Of a DNA stretch of 7,810 nucleotides, positions 5,849 to 7,810 are shown piece after piece (positions within the stretch are counted from its first letter, which is position 1; every line of letters begins with the position of its first letter). A program made the translations under genes and the position numbers. Where the stretch lies: positions 1 through 7,810 of the forward strand of contig JAPTUI010000338.1 of assembly GCA_028067895.1 (NCBI GenBank). Reading direction: 5' to 3'. Source of the stretch: Pseudomonadota bacterium (lineage in GTDB: Bacteria > Pseudomonadota > Gammaproteobacteria > Steroidobacterales > Steroidobacteraceae). The notes below the pieces were generated by a model that did no database searches, was not told the DNA's origin, and saw only the letters and a program-made list of their open reading frames with translations.

Positions 5849-7810
5849 ATGGCGCAGACAAACGAGCGGGCCTTCGAAACACATGTCGAGGACATGCTTC
5901 TCAAGAGGGCGGGCTGGCAGTCCGGCACCACCGATGAGTGGGACGTCGATCTCGCGCTGTTTCCGGCGCGCGTCTGCCATTTCCTGGGAGCGACACAGCC
6001 TAAGTTGTGGGCGGAAATGCGCGCGCTGCACGCGTCCGGGCTGGAGAAGCTGGTCATCGGTACGCTGGTCAAGGAACTCGACATCAAGGGCATGCTGCAT
6101 GTGCTGCGCCACGGCTTCAAGTTCTACGGCAAGACCTTCCGTCTCGCCTACTTCAAGCCGGCGCACGGCCTGAACGAGGAGGCCGAACGGCTCTACGCGC
6201 AGAACCGGCTCACCATCACGCGTCAGGTGCCGTGCCACCCTGGCAAAAACGACACCGTCGATCTGCTGTTCGCCGTGAACGGCCTTCCGGTGGCGACCTG
6301 TGAGCTAAAGAATCCCGGCACCGGGCAGAACTGGCGCCATGCGGTGCACCAGTACCAGACCGACCGCGACCCGCGCGCGCCGTTGTTCGGCTTCAAGACG
6401 CGGGCGCTGGTGCACTTCGCCGCCGATCCCGACGAGGTGCACATGACCACGCGCCTTGCCAGGCAGAGTACGCGCTTTCTGCCGTTCAACCGCGGCAGCC
6501 AGCCGGGCGCGATCCAGTGCGGCGCCGGCAACCCGCAGCATCCGTCGGGCTACCGCACCGGATATTTCTGGGAAGACGTGCTCGCGCGCGACAGCTTCCT
6601 CGACATTCTCGGCCACTTCATGTTCGTCGAGAAGAAGGAAGAGAAGGTGGACGACGGTAAGGGTAGCAGCCGCAACGTGGTGAAGGAAACGTTGATCTTT
6701 CCGCGCTTCCATCAGCTTGATGCCGTGCGCAAGCTCATCGCCGCCGCCCGCGATGAGAGACCGGGTCACAACTACCTGATACAGCATTCTGCCGGCAGCG
6801 GCAAGACCAATAGCATCTCGTGGCTCTCGCATCACCTCGCGAGCCTGCACGACGGGCTGGATCGCAAGGTGTTCGATTGCGTCGTCGTCATCACTGACCG
6901 GCGCGTGCTGGACAGGCAGCTTCAGGATGCGATCTACCAGATCGAGTACGCGCAGGGCGTGGTCAAGGCGATCGACCAGGACAGCAGGCAACTCGCGCAG
7001 GCGCTGATCGATGGCACCAAGATCGTCGTGACGACGCTGCAAAAGTTCCCGTTCGTGCTGCGGGGACTGTTGCACGCCGCCGGTGCGGAAAACCAGGAAC
7101 AGGCGACCGAGGACGAGAAGCGCCAGGCTAAGGCGTGGGAAACCGAGATCGCCAAGCACCGCTATGCCGTGATCGTGGACGAGGCGCATTCGAGCCAGAC
7201 CGGTGAGACGGCACGGGAACTGAAGGCGATCTTGGGGGCAGGCGTGACTGAGGACGCCGAGAGCGAGACGGACTGGGAGGACCGGCTGAACCAGATCATG
7301 GCCTCGCGCGGGCGGCAACCGAACCTGAGCTTCTTCGCCTTCACCGCCACGCCCAAGGGCAAGACGCTAGAGCTCTTCGGCCGGGTGGATGCGAGCGGCA
7401 AGCCAGAGGCGTTTCACCTCTACAGCATGCGCCAGGCGATCGAGGAGGGTTTCATCCTCGATGTGCTCGTCAACTACACCACCCACAAGACCTATTATCG
7501 CTTGCTCAAGGCCGCCGAAGACGACCCGCAGTTGCCAAAGAAGAAAGCGGCGCGGGTGCTGGCGAAATTTATGAGCTTGCATCCGCACAACATCGAGCAG
7601 AAGACCGAAGTCATCGTTGAGCATTTCCGCCGCAGCGTGCTGCACCGACTCGGAGGGCGCGCGAAGGCGATGGTGGTGACTTCTTCGCGCCTGCATGCGG
7701 TGCGCTACAAACTCGCTTTCGAGCGGTATCTGGCCGAGAACGGCTACAAGGTCGACTGGAACGATTACTTCCCGGGCATCGCCCGCTACTACGCGACGTC
7801 CAAGGGCGAG
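5849..7810 (+). CDS. hsdR: Type I restriction endonuclease subunit HsdR, 3' end beyond the window
   Basis: The first 654 codons of the motor and nuclease subunit are present, with no stop before the window ends; complete HsdR proteins are about 950-1100 residues. The N-terminal PD-(D/E)xK nuclease shows VDLLF with Asp138, CELK with Glu152 and Lys154, and the downstream HAVHQY at 164-169. The SF2 translocase follows: motif I SAGSGKT at 314-320, VVVITDRRVLDRQL at 345-358, motif II DEAH at 444-447, and motif III TAT at 499-501 in FFAFTATPKGKT. AMVVTSSRLHAVRYK at 607-621 opens the second RecA-like domain. The subunit would translocate DNA and cut away from unmethylated sites when bound to the M/S complex. 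The ATG lies one base after the DUF4411 stop. The last ~20 visible residues (from about 634) do not show the ALVAFSG-type segment I expect there; see findings. Confidence 0.93.
   Translation, partial: MAQTNERAFETHVEDMLLKRAGWQSGTTDEWDVDLALFPARVCHFLGATQPKLWAEMRALHASGLEKLVIGTLVKELDIKGMLHVLRHGFKFYGKTFRLAYFKPAHGLNEEAERLYAQNRLTITRQVPCHPGKNDTVDLLFAVNGLPVATCELKNPGTGQNWRHAVHQYQTDRDPRAPLFGFKTRALVHFAADPDEVHMTTRLARQSTRFLPFNRGSQPGAIQCGAGNPQHPSGYRTGYFWEDVLARDSFLDILGHFMFVEKKEEKVDDGKGSSRNVVKETLIFPRFHQLDAVRKLIAAARDERPGHNYLIQHSAGSGKTNSISWLSHHLASLHDGLDRKVFDCVVVITDRRVLDRQLQDAIYQIEYAQGVVKAIDQDSRQLAQALIDGTKIVVTTLQKFPFVLRGLLHAAGAENQEQATEDEKRQAKAWETEIAKHRYAVIVDEAHSSQTGETARELKAILGAGVTEDAESETDWEDRLNQIMASRGRQPNLSFFAFTATPKGKTLELFGRVDASGKPEAFHLYSMRQAIEEGFILDVLVNYTTHKTYYRLLKAAEDDPQLPKKKAARVLAKFMSLHPHNIEQKTEVIVEHFRRSVLHRLGGRAKAMVVTSSRLHAVRYKLAFERYLAENGYKVDWNDYFPGIARYYATSKGE

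Noticed and set aside
6305..7318. A 337-codon minus-strand open frame across hsdR
   Set aside because: It is a shadow of the HsdR frame, which carries the Walker A, DEAH and TAT motifs; no domain is visible in the antisense translation.

Overview
The window is a GC-rich stretch of bacterial DNA with all genes on the + strand. Gene style (IS3-type element, Type I restriction-modification operon, ImmA/IrrE and DUF4411 proteins) and codon use fit a proteobacterium, perhaps beta or gamma. The lineage is a guess from composition and family resemblance, not from a marker gene. The content is an accessory, defence-type locus.

Layout: (1) Bases 1-271 are the 3' end of an IS3-like insertion sequence: the last 77 codons of its DDE transposase and a probable right terminal inverted repeat. 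(2) A short AT-richer gap follows that may hold a promoter. (3) Bases 337-654 are an orphan 5' fragment of one hsdM gene, cut off after about 89 recognisable codons. Its stop codon overlaps the start of (4) a complete, different hsdM (651-2774). (5) Overlapping that by ATGA is a 456-codon chimeric gene (2771-4141): its N-terminal ~204 residues are a DUF262 (GmrSD/SspE-type) domain and its C-terminal ~250 residues are the second half of a Type I specificity subunit HsdS, with one target recognition domain. (6) A 34-base gap leads to an HTH plus ImmA/IrrE zinc-peptidase gene (4176-5330). One base later comes (7) a DUF4411 PIN-like gene (5332-5847), and one base after that (8) hsdR (5849 to the window end, incomplete).

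Genes 4-8 look like one operon: a Type I RM system (M, S, R) with a predicted toxin-antitoxin-like or regulatory pair lodged between S and R. HsdM and HsdR keep the catalytic motifs visible here, but the specificity subunit is not ordinary. Its first TRD and most of the first long conserved helix are replaced by the DUF262 N-terminus, joined in frame near base 3382. Either this is a new architecture in which a DUF262 module is tethered to a half-HsdS, or an in-frame deletion between neighbouring DUF262 and hsdS genes damaged the system. The sequence alone cannot decide. The hsdM remnant, IS end and a degenerate two-part repeat on both sides of the hsdM/hsdS block (274-304 and 4137-4164) all point to repeated rearrangement.
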